From Flavobacteriales bacterium (GTDB lineage Bacteria > Bacteroidota > Bacteroidia > Flavobacteriales_D > Parvicellaceae), in the NCBI GenBank assembly GCA_025210295.1, contig JAOASC010000022.1, positions 1-35,940 of the forward strand: a stretch of DNA of 35,940 nucleotides, given 5' to 3'. Under the pieces are notes generated by a model that was not told the origin of the DNA, did not search any database, and was given only the letters and a program-made list of their open reading frames with translations. The translations under genes and the position numbers were made by a program. Shown piece after piece: positions 25,800-35,062 of this stretch (position 1 is the first letter of the stretch; every line of letters starts with the position of its first letter).

Positions 25800-26317
25800 C
25801 AATTCGTCGTTTGTTTAGTAGGTGTAGCTTGTTGTTGTTCTTTCTTTTGCTCTTTTAGCTTCTTTTTTAGGGGCTTGCTGTGCTCTTTTTCCTGTTGGGG
25901 TTGAGGAGCTGGCTTTACCTTAGGTGGTTTTGGGGTTTTAGCCTTGGGTACAACGATGGTCCCTTTTTTCCAGTGCTCTTCTTTAGTTAGTTTTCCATTT
26001 TCATCCCAATAGCGCCAACGTCCTGTTTTTAAACCATATCGATATTCTCCTTTTACTTTGAGTTGTTTAGAGGAATAGTTTTCTTGGTAAATACCGTGAA
26101 GTAAATCCCCCTGATAAGCCCCTTGGGTATGGAGAATAGCTTTAGCTTTATACCAAGAGTAAGTATATTTGCTGTGTGTTTTAATTTTTTTATGACGATT
26201 GTCTACTTCTACAAGTGCTTTGGTTCCATCTTTTGTGGTAATCGGAATACGCCGGGTCTTTTCTTGTGCAAGAAAAGAAAATGAAATCATAAAACTAAAA
26301 ATTAGACAATACTTCAT
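25799..26317 (-). CDS. Exported MORN-like protein, first gene of secretion operon
   Basis: A 172-residue protein from the ATG at 26317; longer in-frame starts upstream lack a signal peptide at the N-terminus. A signal peptide (1-16, FSFLAQ end) precedes a beta-rich domain with MORN/YwqK-like hairpins (GDLLHGIYQENYSSKQLKVK, then YGLKTGRWRYWDENGKLTKE). A Lys/Pro/Gln-rich tail of about 50 residues, which looks flexible, ends the protein. It leads the secretion operon. The tail could reach across the periplasm or bind cell wall; no role is known. A possible -7 element, TATCTTTA, lies at 26341-26348 on the minus strand with no clear -33. Confidence 0.75.
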   Translation of the reverse strand: MKYCLIFSFMISFSFLAQEKTRRIPITTKDGTKALVEVDNRHKKIKTHSKYTYSWYKAKAILHTQGAYQGDLLHGIYQENYSSKQLKVKGEYRYGLKTGRWRYWDENGKLTKEEHWKKGTIVVPKAKTPKPPKVKPAPQPQQEKEHSKPLKKKLKEQKKEQQQATPTKQTTN

Positions 26318-26660
26318 AGTGATAGGTTTGAAAATGATTTTAAAGATAGCAAAAAACCACCTAATTATCTTTTTCGATAAAAAGTCATAAGTTATATAAT
26401 TTTGTATCATAATGGGGGAGAAAGGTTGTTTTTTGATTTAATGGTAGAATATGTGGTCAAAATGTGCATTTAATGATTAAAATAGGGAAGTAGTTGAGGG
26501 GAAAAAGAATTTGAATAGCTGAAGAAAAGTTTTTGCGAATTAATACTTTTTTGTTTGACAATAAAAGAAGACATGAATTTTTTTGAATAAAAAAAATAGG
26601 ACCGTGGATAAAAGAAGGTGTTTTTATGTTAAAAAATGTGTTAAAAGAGAAAAAAGTCCG

Positions 26661-26684
26661 TTTTACTGACAAAAATCAGTAAAA
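26661..26684. repeat. Inverted repeat in divergent intergenic region
   Basis: TTTTACTGA and TCAGTAAAA arms (9 bp, perfect) around a 6-nt spacer. It lies about 18 bp upstream of the plus-strand -33-like TTG, where a regulator could bind. There is no T-run, so a terminator is unlikely. Confidence 0.5.
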
Positions 26685-26701
26685 TAAAGAAGTGGTGGGC
26701 G

Positions 26702-26730
26702 TTGGAAGTGTCATTGGAATTTATAAATTG
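26702..26730 (+). promoter_or_regulatory. Weak promoter candidate of Rhs-like operon
   Basis: TTG (26702-26704) is followed, after 19 nt, by TAAATTG (26724-26730), an imperfect TAnnTTTG. The spacing matches both tRNA promoters here, and the ATG at 26756 is 25 nt downstream. Confidence 0.38.
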
Positions 26731-26755
26731 CACCTGTCAATAAAGATAATTAGTT

Positions 26756-27166
26756 ATGAATAAGCTAACCCTCCTAATGTTTGTCATTATTATTTCAGCG
26801 GCAAACATTTTTTCTCAAAGCACCACACAAAAAGTAGCCAGTTTAGAGAATTTAACCTCAATCATGCCAGCGGCCTTAACTCCTCAGGGAGACACTTTAT
26901 ATAATATAAGGTTTGCAGTCAACCTAATAGATACGGTGAATGTTAATAAGATTAATGTAAAAGTGGGAACGACCTTTAATGGGAATGATATTTACGAAGG
27001 CAATTACTACATCTATGAACCCGCTCTTTCTGATACTTCAATCACCAGAGATGGGCTTCGGTTAACAGGTGATGCAGGTGCCCATTTTCAAGGCGTTTAT
27101 TTTTATAAAGTAACAGCCGAAGATTTTCAAGGTACACCCTATACACCTTATATAAAACAACAATAA
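26756..27166 (+). CDS. Small secreted protein of unknown function
   Basis: A 136-residue protein with a clear signal peptide (1-20, ending NIFSQ) and a mature part of about 115 residues with predicted beta strands (YNIRFAVNLIDTVNVNKINV, DIYEGNYYIYE). No catalytic motif, repeat or sorting domain is recognised. It is the first gene of the plus-strand operon, 28 bp before the next. An accessory role for the large Rhs-like protein is possible from position only. Confidence 0.75.
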   Translation: MNKLTLLMFVIIISAANIFSQSTTQKVASLENLTSIMPAALTPQGDTLYNIRFAVNLIDTVNVNKINVKVGTTFNGNDIYEGNYYIYEPALSDTSITRDGLRLTGDAGAHFQGVYFYKVTAEDFQGTPYTPYIKQQ

Positions 27167-27194
27167 GCGGCTAACTACCTTAACCCAATAAACA

Positions 27195-28436
27195 ATGAAA
27201 AAAATAGCCTTTATAATTTTAGTGATATTAGGGGGGGTACAGGGGTATTCACAGCTCCAATATACTTATGAAGTCACCCATGTCCTCAATAATTTGGATG
27301 CCTCCATTCAGGTGTATGTAACCAACGGTTCAGGAGCAAGTCATTACCATTATACTTGGTATAACACCTCAATGTCGGTTATAGGAACCAATAGCTCATC
27401 AATCTCAGGTTTAAACCAAGGGGTGTATTATTTAAAAGTGGCAGATACTTTAGATACAGACACCACCAATTATATCTATACCTATTTTTGGGTCGGGAAG
27501 TATGGAGAAACCACCACTTTAGAAATACAACCTAATGAAATGTTTGCGCATGATGCCTCATTAAGAAGAATAGATAGATCAGGTTATACTCATGTGATCA
27601 ATACTAACTATGGGAATAATGCTAATTTTATAGCACATTATGGAACTTGGAGTGGATTGCCTGATATTGGCAAAGGAATCATGAAGTTTGATTATAATGG
27701 GCTAGTTGAAGCCAGTTCAACAACTGTAAATTTAACACTTTATGGTTGGTATTATCGCTATATTGCTTCGAGTAATCCATTAGTTCATAACGAAGTATTG
27801 GTCAAAAGAATAAAAAATGGCGTATCTTGGAAAGAGCATACGGTAACCTACAGTTCTTTTTATGCAGACAATCCATCGGTAAATGTAGAAAGTACTCCCG
27901 CAGCAGTAATTTCAGCACAAGGATCCCCCAACAGCACTGTTACAGCGCAATTTATTAAAACTGTAAACATCTCGACCATAGTTGCAGATCAGATTAGTGG
28001 GGTTCATGAAAACAATGGATTGTTTTTTGAATTAAAATACAATGGGAAATACCGTTCACAGTATTTTTATGGAGCCAATCACAGTGAAGCTGTAAAAAGG
28101 CCCAAGTTGACCATTGCTTTTGCTATACCTAATTTGGTGACCACCTATACTCCAGTATCTAAAACGTATGACGGAAGTTATGTAAAAGTAATGGCAGATC
28201 GAAAATTACGCTTTTCATATACAGAAGAATATGAAGATCAAGATATTCAAATGGAATATACGATCTACGATCAAAAACACGTTCCCGTTTCTTTCTCACA
28301 GTCCCTTATATCTAGTTATGGAAGTAATAGAAGAGTCATAGACGTTAGTAGTTTAAGTAGTCAAGGAGGCGTCTATACCTTAGAAATAAAAAATGAAAAA
28401 GGAGAAAAATGGGGACTTAAATTCAAACTTCAATAG
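27195..28436 (+). CDS. Secreted DNRLRE-like protein with T9SS-like tail
   Basis: A 413-residue protein: signal peptide 1-19 (VQGYSQ), a short Ig-like segment (about 24-105), then a DNRLRE-type beta-sandwich (about 115-315). The latter has the hallmark of scattered DNRLRE modules: NTNYGNNANFIAH, a middle KGIMKFDYNG, GVSWKEHTVTY and a closing KRPKLTIAF. The last 95 residues resemble a T9SS C-terminal domain (LSSQGGVYTLEIKNEKGEKW) but lack the usual PNP start. Bacteroidota Rhs-like loci often carry such proteins, which may bind sugars. It follows the small secreted gene by 28 bp. Confidence 0.75.
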   Translation: MKKIAFIILVILGGVQGYSQLQYTYEVTHVLNNLDASIQVYVTNGSGASHYHYTWYNTSMSVIGTNSSSISGLNQGVYYLKVADTLDTDTTNYIYTYFWVGKYGETTTLEIQPNEMFAHDASLRRIDRSGYTHVINTNYGNNANFIAHYGTWSGLPDIGKGIMKFDYNGLVEASSTTVNLTLYGWYYRYIASSNPLVHNEVLVKRIKNGVSWKEHTVTYSSFYADNPSVNVESTPAAVISAQGSPNSTVTAQFIKTVNISTIVADQISGVHENNGLFFELKYNGKYRSQYFYGANHSEAVKRPKLTIAFAIPNLVTTYTPVSKTYDGSYVKVMADRKLRFSYTEEYEDQDIQMEYTIYDQKHVPVSFSQSLISSYGSNRRVIDVSSLSSQGGVYTLEIKNEKGEKWGLKFKLQ

Positions 28437-28441
28437 CCAAA

Positions 28442-29089
28442 ATGAATACGACATCCCCCCATATTATTTTGATCAAACCTTTCATTAAAGTAAGTACAAC
28501 CATAAGTCTTGTTGTGGCTTTTTTGGGGTTGAGTTCGTGTCAACAAGAATTATCTGGTAAAGCACTTCACGACAAGGTGACAGAACCATCCAATGGGTTG
28601 ATCAAGAAAGTAGAAAACGAGCAATTCCTATGGCAAATTCAATACTTGCCTTTGGAGTATATGATAGCCAAAGAAGCCAAGGGTAAACCTTTAGAAACAG
28701 CCACTTATCTAGCCATAAAAAAGAGAAAAGAAGGATTACAGTATTATAAAATCAAACTCCAATCCAAATATTCAGGTAACATTCTTAACAATATACCCAC
28801 CCAACAGCAAGAAAACGAAATAAGATTACAATATTTTTTAAATGAATTTAATCAAGACCTCCTCTTAATAGATGGGCAAGATACCTTAATGAGTAGCCTC
28901 TATCATTTTGAACGTAATTATGGAGCACTGGATCATAATAATATCTTGGTAGCGTTTCCAGCTACAGCCAATAAAAACGATAAAAAACTACTGTTTTTAG
29001 ATCGAGTATTAGGATTAGGTTTACAAGAAATCACATTTAGAAAAGAAGATTTAGAAAAAATAGCACATTTAAAACTAACCACTTTATGA
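28442..29089 (+). CDS. Lipoprotein of unknown function
   Basis: A 215-residue protein with a lipoprotein signal (hydrophobic stretch then LSSC, lipid Cys near residue 33) preceded by a fairly long n-region. The mature domain has FLWQIQYLPLEYMIAKEA near 63-80, a Lys/Gln-rich middle, and a helical end. No family is recognised with confidence; the pattern resembles small lipoproteins encoded beside Bacteroidota Rhs-like genes. It ends in ATGA, overlapping the large gene's start, so the two are translationally coupled. Confidence 0.75.
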   Translation: MNTTSPHIILIKPFIKVSTTISLVVAFLGLSSCQQELSGKALHDKVTEPSNGLIKKVENEQFLWQIQYLPLEYMIAKEAKGKPLETATYLAIKKRKEGLQYYKIKLQSKYSGNILNNIPTQQQENEIRLQYFLNEFNQDLLLIDGQDTLMSSLYHFERNYGALDHNNILVAFPATANKNDKKLLFLDRVLGLGLQEITFRKEDLEKIAHLKLTTL

Positions 29090-32000
29090 GATTAAGCGGA
29101 CAAAAACGAAAAAGGATTGCGCTCTACTTTTTAGTAAGCTTTGTTTTTCAAATGATATACCCTTCCGTTTCATTAGCGTTAACAGGAGGACCATCCCAAC
29201 CAGAAGTCAGTTCTTTTGAACCGATAGGTACCACACAGATGGTAGATTTATATACCGGAGACTTTACCTATAATATTCCGCTTATGAATGTACCTGGATC
29301 AAATGGAAGTTATCCTATTAATATTGCTTACCATGGAGGTGTAGGAATGGAAGATGAAGCTTCATGGGTAGGATTAGGATGGAATATTAATCCAGGAGCA
29401 ATAGTTCGTCAAATGAGAGGATTGCCAGATGACTTTGACGGAGACCTCATAGAAAAAGAATTCTCCATCAAACCAGATTACACCATAGGAATAGACTTTA
29501 ATCGTGCAAAGGAATTTGTTGGAGCAGAAGTGCCTAAAAGTTACAAAAAGAGTTACCCTGCTTCATTAGGCTTATACTATAACAGTTATAGAGGAGTAGG
29601 CTATAACCTAGGGATTAATTTTACCGATATTATGAGAAAATCCTTAGGAGGAGATAAAAGCGGAAAATCTCTGGTAGGGGGCGTAGGCGTTCGTTTTGAT
29701 TCTCAGGGAGGAATGAGTGCACAGCCTAGTTTTGGACTAGAATCAGTTGGAACAAAAGCCGACCATAATATTAGTTTAGGAGCAACTTTACATTCCACTC
29801 AGGGATTTCGTGAGGTAGGCTTAAATTGGAGTAGGAAAACCGAGAAAACGTTAACCATAAAAAGAGGGAGACATAAAGGAAAAAAATCGAGGTTTAATCA
29901 TCATGTAGGAGCAGGCGCTACTTTTTCTCATACAGGTTATGTCCCTCGAGTTCAATTTCCCATGCAATCCCATAGCTATGCTCTAGGAATTAATGCAGGA
30001 AAAACAGCAGCAATGACCCTACTAAAAAGAGGATTGACAATTTCTTATACAACAACCCATGTAAAAGAAAAAAGCCAAACAGCAAGAGCCTATGGATTTT
30101 TACATCAAGAAAATGCAGAAGGAATAGAAGGTGCAGTCATGGACTTTAATCGAGAAAAAGATGGCGCTATAACCAAAGAATCACCCTATACACCATTACC
30201 TGTACAAAACCACGATATTTATGCCATACAAGGACAAGGAACAGGAGGAGCATTTAGAGCCTTTCGTTCAGATATAGGACATTTAAAGGATGTTGTAGCC
30301 AAAAGCACAGGAGTAACCGTTTCGGGTAAAGCAGAATGGGGCATGGGAGATGGTATTGCTTTAGGAGCAGACATTTCGGGAGGATATTCAGTAGCATACT
30401 CAGGGCCATGGAAGAACAAAAATGATGCGATTTCAAGTATTCAAAAGTATAAGGCAACCGATAATAATACCGATCAGCCTAAATATGAAAAATTCTACTT
30501 TAAGCCCAATGGGGAGTTAACAGCAACCCAACTCAACGAAATGGATCGCGTCCAAAATGAAGCAGCTGTAGCCTTTGATTTAGGGTTACATTGGGAGGGT
30601 GTAGGGATGAAACCTAAAGTGAAAAATGCTCAAGACGGCAATGCGTTGGCTTTATCCAACAGAAAAGAACGTTCCAAAAGAAATCAACACATAGAATATT
30701 TTACCAAAGCAGAACTAAATAGAGGCGCAAATTATCCAGGACGGAACCATCATATCCATAAAATGGTGGTTAGAAACCCTGACGGTAATAGGTATGAGTA
30801 TGGTGAACCAGCCTATAATAAAAAACAGAAAGATGTGTCTTTTTCAGTTCTAAAGCCAATTGGAAGTGATACCTCTGATATCAAGTTGGCTGCCTATGTC
30901 CCTAATGAGGATAATTCTGTAGAGAATAAACGCGGAAGAGATCACTTTTTTTCTTCAACTACCTTGCCTGAATATGCACATGCTTATATGCTTACCGCTA
31001 TAAAATCAAATGATTATGTAGACATAACAGGAGATGGAGTTACAGCAGATGACTTTGGTTTTTGGACAAAGTTTGAATATGAAACTGTAGCGAACTATAA
31101 ATGGCGCTTTCCTTATGAAGAAAATAAAGCCAACTATGTTAGAGGAAATTATTCAGATGCTAAAGACGATAAAGGGGCTTACATCTATGGAGAAAAAGAT
31201 TTAAAATATTTAACCAAAGTTGAGACCAATACACATGTCGCAGAATTTCATTTAAGCAATAGAAATGATGGAGTAGCTGTAAAAGGAGAAAATGGAGGAA
31301 GAGGAACAATCAAACAAAAAAAGCTAGACAGTATCACCCTATACAGTAAAGCTGATTTAACTCAAGCCATCCAACAAGTTCATTTTGAATATGACTATTC
31401 TTTATGTGAGGGAATTCCTTCGAGTACTAATGAAGAGGGGAAATTAACCCTAAAAAAAATATATTATAGTCACCTAGATAATACTAAAGGCGAATTAACA
31501 CCTTATGAATTTCGCTATGGGTCAGCTAATGCCGATAATCCTGACTATTCAGTTTATGCAGTCGATAGATGGGGAAATTACCAACCAGAAACCGTTTCAG
31601 AAAATCCTTATACGCGACAAGACAATGCTTCCAATACCAATGCAGGCGCTTGGGCGTTAAAAGAAATTGATTTGCCCTCAGGAAGTACCATAAAAGTAAG
31701 CTATGAGAATGACGATTATCAATACGTTCAGAACAAACGCGCCATGCAAATGTGTGAGGTGATAGGAACCAGTAAAACAAACGTAGCCGAAAAAAATAGC
31801 CAAAAATTAACCAAAGAATTCCGGAGACTCTATTTTAAAACACCACATCCTTTACAATCAGATGCTGAAGTTTATGATTATATTAAAGGAATAGAAAGTC
31901 TCTATTTTAAAGTGTTTGTAGAAATAAAAAATGGAGCGTCAGATTATATAACCGGATATGCTCCTGTTTCCAAGTCAGTAGGATCTTATGGAAAGGCCGA

Positions 32001-35000
32001 TACCAATGTTGGATATCTGACCTTAGAAACAATCAATTACAAAGGAAAAAAGGGGAATGGGTTTAAAGCCAATCCGATACAATTTGCAGGGTGGCAATAT
32101 TTACGTTACGAGCGACCTGATCTTAATATGTATGTACCAGGAGGAGTGACTAATATTATTGGAGGAGCCTTAAAAATCATTGAAGAATCCCTAACCATAT
32201 TCACTGGGTATTACAATAAATGTAAAGTAAAGGGCTATGCCAACACCATCAGTGAATATGGAGATTGTAAATCCTACTTACGTTTAAACACTGTTAAAAA
32301 TAAACTAGGCGGAGGTTACCGTGTTAAAAAAGTAGAAATCCATTCCCTATGGGAGGGAGAAACAGCTATTTACGGACAAGAATATCAATATCAATTAAAA
32401 GATGGAACATCGTCCGGAGTGGCAGAATATGAACCGTTAACAGGTGGAGATGAAATTAGCCTACGTGTACCTCAGTATTACGCTAAAAAGCAAAACATCC
32501 TGATCAAAAACCAAGACTTTAAAGAAGAGCCTTATGGAGAAAGTTATTTCCCAGGAGCAAAAGTTGGGTATAGTAGAGTAGTGGTTAAAAACTTGACGAA
32601 TACAAGTGTAACCAAAGCACAAACAGGAATTGCAGTAAGCGAATTCTATACCGCTAAAGATTTTCCAGTTGTGGTTAAAAAAGCACACGAAACCGTTAAA
32701 CATAAAGGATTTAACTTGCCTGTAACTATTCCTTTTGTAGGTTCACACGCTTTTCAAAACAATGGTTATTCTAATGGGTACAGTATTTTGGTGAATGATA
32801 TGCCTGGAAAACCCAAAGCAAATGCAACCTATTCCTACAGTCAAAACCCTGATTATGGAGGAGTTCCTGTAAGTAGTACAGAATATACTTATCAAACGAA
32901 AACCGCAACAGACAAAGAGGGGAATCTAGTTAATGTATTGGATAATAAAGTACAAGTGCTAGATGCACATGGCGTTAAGCGTTGGGCTAAAATAGGAGAA
33001 ACCTATGATTTTTATATTGACCAAAGTCAGCATAGCTCTTATTCTATGATAGGAGGAATCAAACTAAACTTAAACGTAACCGTACCAATTCCTATTCCGA
33101 TTCCAATCCTTACGGCATTCCCTGATTTTAACTCTAGTCAATCGATGTATAGGCATGTCATCACTAATAAGGTTATTTATAGAAATGCAGTACTTAAAAG
33201 TGTAAAAAATAATACCGATGGTGCTGTTGTTACTGCAACAAATGAACTCTATGATGCTGAGTCGGGACAAGTTTTGTTAACGACTTCAAATAATGAACAT
33301 GAAGCACCCGTATATAACTATACTTACCCAGCGCATTGGGCTTACCCAACAATGGGAGGAGCTTATAAAAACTATAGGATGACTTTTGAGTTAGCTGTTG
33401 ATGCTACCACAGGGGACTATCAATTTGCTAATAATTTAGCTGTGGTCAATCATCTTAATTTAGGAGATCAATTGATGAACACCGCCAACACCAATCAAGT
33501 GGCTTGGGTTACTGAAATTAATACCTTGAATAACACCTTTAAGGCAGAACAAAAAAATGGAACAGCTGCTAGCTTTTCAGCTAATGATATTTTAACAGTT
33601 ATTGAATCTGGAAATAAAAATATGCAATCCATCGCTAATGGAAATATTGTGAGTCTGAATGAGGATTTTAACAATGTAGGAGGAGCAATTACAGCTATGG
33701 TAGAATTTATCAATGAAGCGGGAGATCAAGCCTATAATACCGCTTGGAATTATGAAGATTCTTGTAATCAATTTAGCTGGTTTAAAGATGGTTATGGTAC
33801 CAATCCCAATCAAATCGGCTATAGTTTAGATGATTCTACGGTTGTTTTTGAGTTTGTTACGCCAATTAATCCCAATACACAAACCTCATTAACAGCCTAT
33901 GATTTTGACGTTTCTTCGATGTATTATCATCAGGGACATTATTATATTATGGTTCGAAATAACAATTCAAGTCATACTGATTATGGAAATACCTACCTAT
34001 TAAAACTTATAACACATCCCTTTGTTAAATGCCCGATAAAAGTATTGCAAGCTTCAGCAACTGAATTTTGTGATACCTGTTGGACGTATGATTATAGTGA
34101 TGTGGGAGCAACTGATTTGTCGAGTAATGCTTATAATTCCTATGCCTATGGTAAAAAAGGAATTTGGAGAGCATTAAGGTCTTGGGTGCACCAAGCAGGA
34201 AGAGCTCAAAGTGGAAGCTTAGGAAACAATACCCGAATAGATGTCGATGGGCAATTCGATTTCTTCCCATTTGATTGGTACGAAGGGTTGAATAATCAAA
34301 ACCATAATTGGGTTTGGTCTTCTGAAATGACAAAGTATAGCCCTTATGGTTATCAGTTGGAAAGCAAAAACCCACTTGGAATATACTCCTCAGAATTATA
34401 TGGCTACAACAATACCGTAGTTACAGCAGTAGGCGCAAATGCTAAATACGAAGAAATAGCTTTTGATGGATTTGAGTATGGAAATGTACTGACGAATGCG
34501 ACAAATAATATTTATACACACAGTAAACAAGGACATTTGTTTGATTGTGAAGTGAGTAGTTATGATGCCCATACAGGAGATTTTGGATTGTTGGTTCAAG
34601 GTGCTGTGACATATATACCTGATGTAAACCTTAAAGTAGGGAAAAAATACCTTGTTTCTGCTTGGGCTCAAACAGATGTCAATAATGGGCCTTTACCAAT
34701 AGAAGTGATGGATGCCAATAATAATACCTTAGCCACAGGACAAGTAAATGGAGATTTTAAACAAGTCGATAATTGGACTAAAATAGAAGTGGTCTTTACG
34801 GCTACCACCAATACCATCAAGTTAAAAATGGGGAGTGGTTTTGTTTCTTTATACGATGATTTACGAATTAGCCCTTATGAAGGAGGAATGCAAACCTATG
34901 TTTATCATCCAACAACATTGTGGTTAGCAGCAGAGTTAGATCAACTCAATTATGCTACATTCTACAATTATGATGAAGAAGGGCAGTTGGTACAGGTAAA

Positions 35001-35061
35001 AAAAGAAACAGACCAAGGAATTGTAACCGTACAACAAACAAGAAGTAATACGAAAAGGTAA
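29086..35061 (+). CDS. Large Rhs/SpvB-like surface protein
   Basis: A 1991-residue protein. A signal peptide-like start (about 1-32) leads into the typical Bacteroidota Rhs-type N-terminus: GTTQMVDLYTGDFTYNIPL, then INIAYHGGVGMEDEASWVGL and NPGAIVRQMRGLPDDFDG. A long beta-rich part to about 1800 shows no catalytic motif. Near 1800-1950 is a jelly-roll, carbohydrate-binding-like module (GKKYLVSAWAQT to VSLYDDLRISP). It ends with the Rhs-like signature LDQLNYATFYNYDEEGQLVQ and KKETDQGIVTVQQTRS. There is no RHS core or toxin domain at the end, and YD repeats are scarce. Such proteins are common in the phylum and of unknown role. The frame is intact. Confidence 0.88.
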   Translation: MRLSGQKRKRIALYFLVSFVFQMIYPSVSLALTGGPSQPEVSSFEPIGTTQMVDLYTGDFTYNIPLMNVPGSNGSYPINIAYHGGVGMEDEASWVGLGWNINPGAIVRQMRGLPDDFDGDLIEKEFSIKPDYTIGIDFNRAKEFVGAEVPKSYKKSYPASLGLYYNSYRGVGYNLGINFTDIMRKSLGGDKSGKSLVGGVGVRFDSQGGMSAQPSFGLESVGTKADHNISLGATLHSTQGFREVGLNWSRKTEKTLTIKRGRHKGKKSRFNHHVGAGATFSHTGYVPRVQFPMQSHSYALGINAGKTAAMTLLKRGLTISYTTTHVKEKSQTARAYGFLHQENAEGIEGAVMDFNREKDGAITKESPYTPLPVQNHDIYAIQGQGTGGAFRAFRSDIGHLKDVVAKSTGVTVSGKAEWGMGDGIALGADISGGYSVAYSGPWKNKNDAISSIQKYKATDNNTDQPKYEKFYFKPNGELTATQLNEMDRVQNEAAVAFDLGLHWEGVGMKPKVKNAQDGNALALSNRKERSKRNQHIEYFTKAELNRGANYPGRNHHIHKMVVRNPDGNRYEYGEPAYNKKQKDVSFSVLKPIGSDTSDIKLAAYVPNEDNSVENKRGRDHFFSSTTLPEYAHAYMLTAIKSNDYVDITGDGVTADDFGFWTKFEYETVANYKWRFPYEENKANYVRGNYSDAKDDKGAYIYGEKDLKYLTKVETNTHVAEFHLSNRNDGVAVKGENGGRGTIKQKKLDSITLYSKADLTQAIQQVHFEYDYSLCEGIPSSTNEEGKLTLKKIYYSHLDNTKGELTPYEFRYGSANADNPDYSVYAVDRWGNYQPETVSENPYTRQDNASNTNAGAWALKEIDLPSGSTIKVSYENDDYQYVQNKRAMQMCEVIGTSKTNVAEKNSQKLTKEFRRLYFKTPHPLQSDAEVYDYIKGIESLYFKVFVEIKNGASDYITGYAPVSKSVGSYGKADTNVGYLTLETINYKGKKGNGFKANPIQFAGWQYLRYERPDLNMYVPGGVTNIIGGALKIIEESLTIFTGYYNKCKVKGYANTISEYGDCKSYLRLNTVKNKLGGGYRVKKVEIHSLWEGETAIYGQEYQYQLKDGTSSGVAEYEPLTGGDEISLRVPQYYAKKQNILIKNQDFKEEPYGESYFPGAKVGYSRVVVKNLTNTSVTKAQTGIAVSEFYTAKDFPVVVKKAHETVKHKGFNLPVTIPFVGSHAFQNNGYSNGYSILVNDMPGKPKANATYSYSQNPDYGGVPVSSTEYTYQTKTATDKEGNLVNVLDNKVQVLDAHGVKRWAKIGETYDFYIDQSQHSSYSMIGGIKLNLNVTVPIPIPIPILTAFPDFNSSQSMYRHVITNKVIYRNAVLKSVKNNTDGAVVTATNELYDAESGQVLLTTSNNEHEAPVYNYTYPAHWAYPTMGGAYKNYRMTFELAVDATTGDYQFANNLAVVNHLNLGDQLMNTANTNQVAWVTEINTLNNTFKAEQKNGTAASFSANDILTVIESGNKNMQSIANGNIVSLNEDFNNVGGAITAMVEFINEAGDQAYNTAWNYEDSCNQFSWFKDGYGTNPNQIGYSLDDSTVVFEFVTPINPNTQTSLTAYDFDVSSMYYHQGHYYIMVRNNNSSHTDYGNTYLLKLITHPFVKCPIKVLQASATEFCDTCWTYDYSDVGATDLSSNAYNSYAYGKKGIWRALRSWVHQAGRAQSGSLGNNTRIDVDGQFDFFPFDWYEGLNNQNHNWVWSSEMTKYSPYGYQLESKNPLGIYSSELYGYNNTVVTAVGANAKYEEIAFDGFEYGNVLTNATNNIYTHSKQGHLFDCEVSSYDAHTGDFGLLVQGAVTYIPDVNLKVGKKYLVSAWAQTDVNNGPLPIEVMDANNNTLATGQVNGDFKQVDNWTKIEVVFTATTNTIKLKMGSGFVSLYDDLRISPYEGGMQTYVYHPTTLWLAAELDQLNYATFYNYDEEGQLVQVKKETDQGIVTVQQTRSNTKR

Positions 35062-35062
35062 G

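Larger units (their letters stand above)
26318..26755. other. Divergent intergenic region between two operons
   Basis: A stretch of about 440 bp, very AT-rich, without a convincing gene, between the starts of the secretion operon (minus) and the Rhs-like operon (plus). It holds an inverted repeat at 26661-26684 and a promoter-like pair at 26702-26730 on the plus strand. A 71-codon minus ORF in it looks like chance. Confidence 0.6.

Noticed and set aside
26457..26672. 71-codon minus ORF in the divergent intergenic region
   Set aside because: Low-complexity Phe/Ile/Lys-rich translation, as expected of AT-rich non-coding DNA; no start context and no family.
29086..35061. Rhs toxin with a C-terminal effector and immunity gene
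   Set aside because: The protein ends right after the Rhs-like signature, with no RHS core or variable toxin domain. The next gene encodes an exported LolA-like protein, not an obvious immunity protein.
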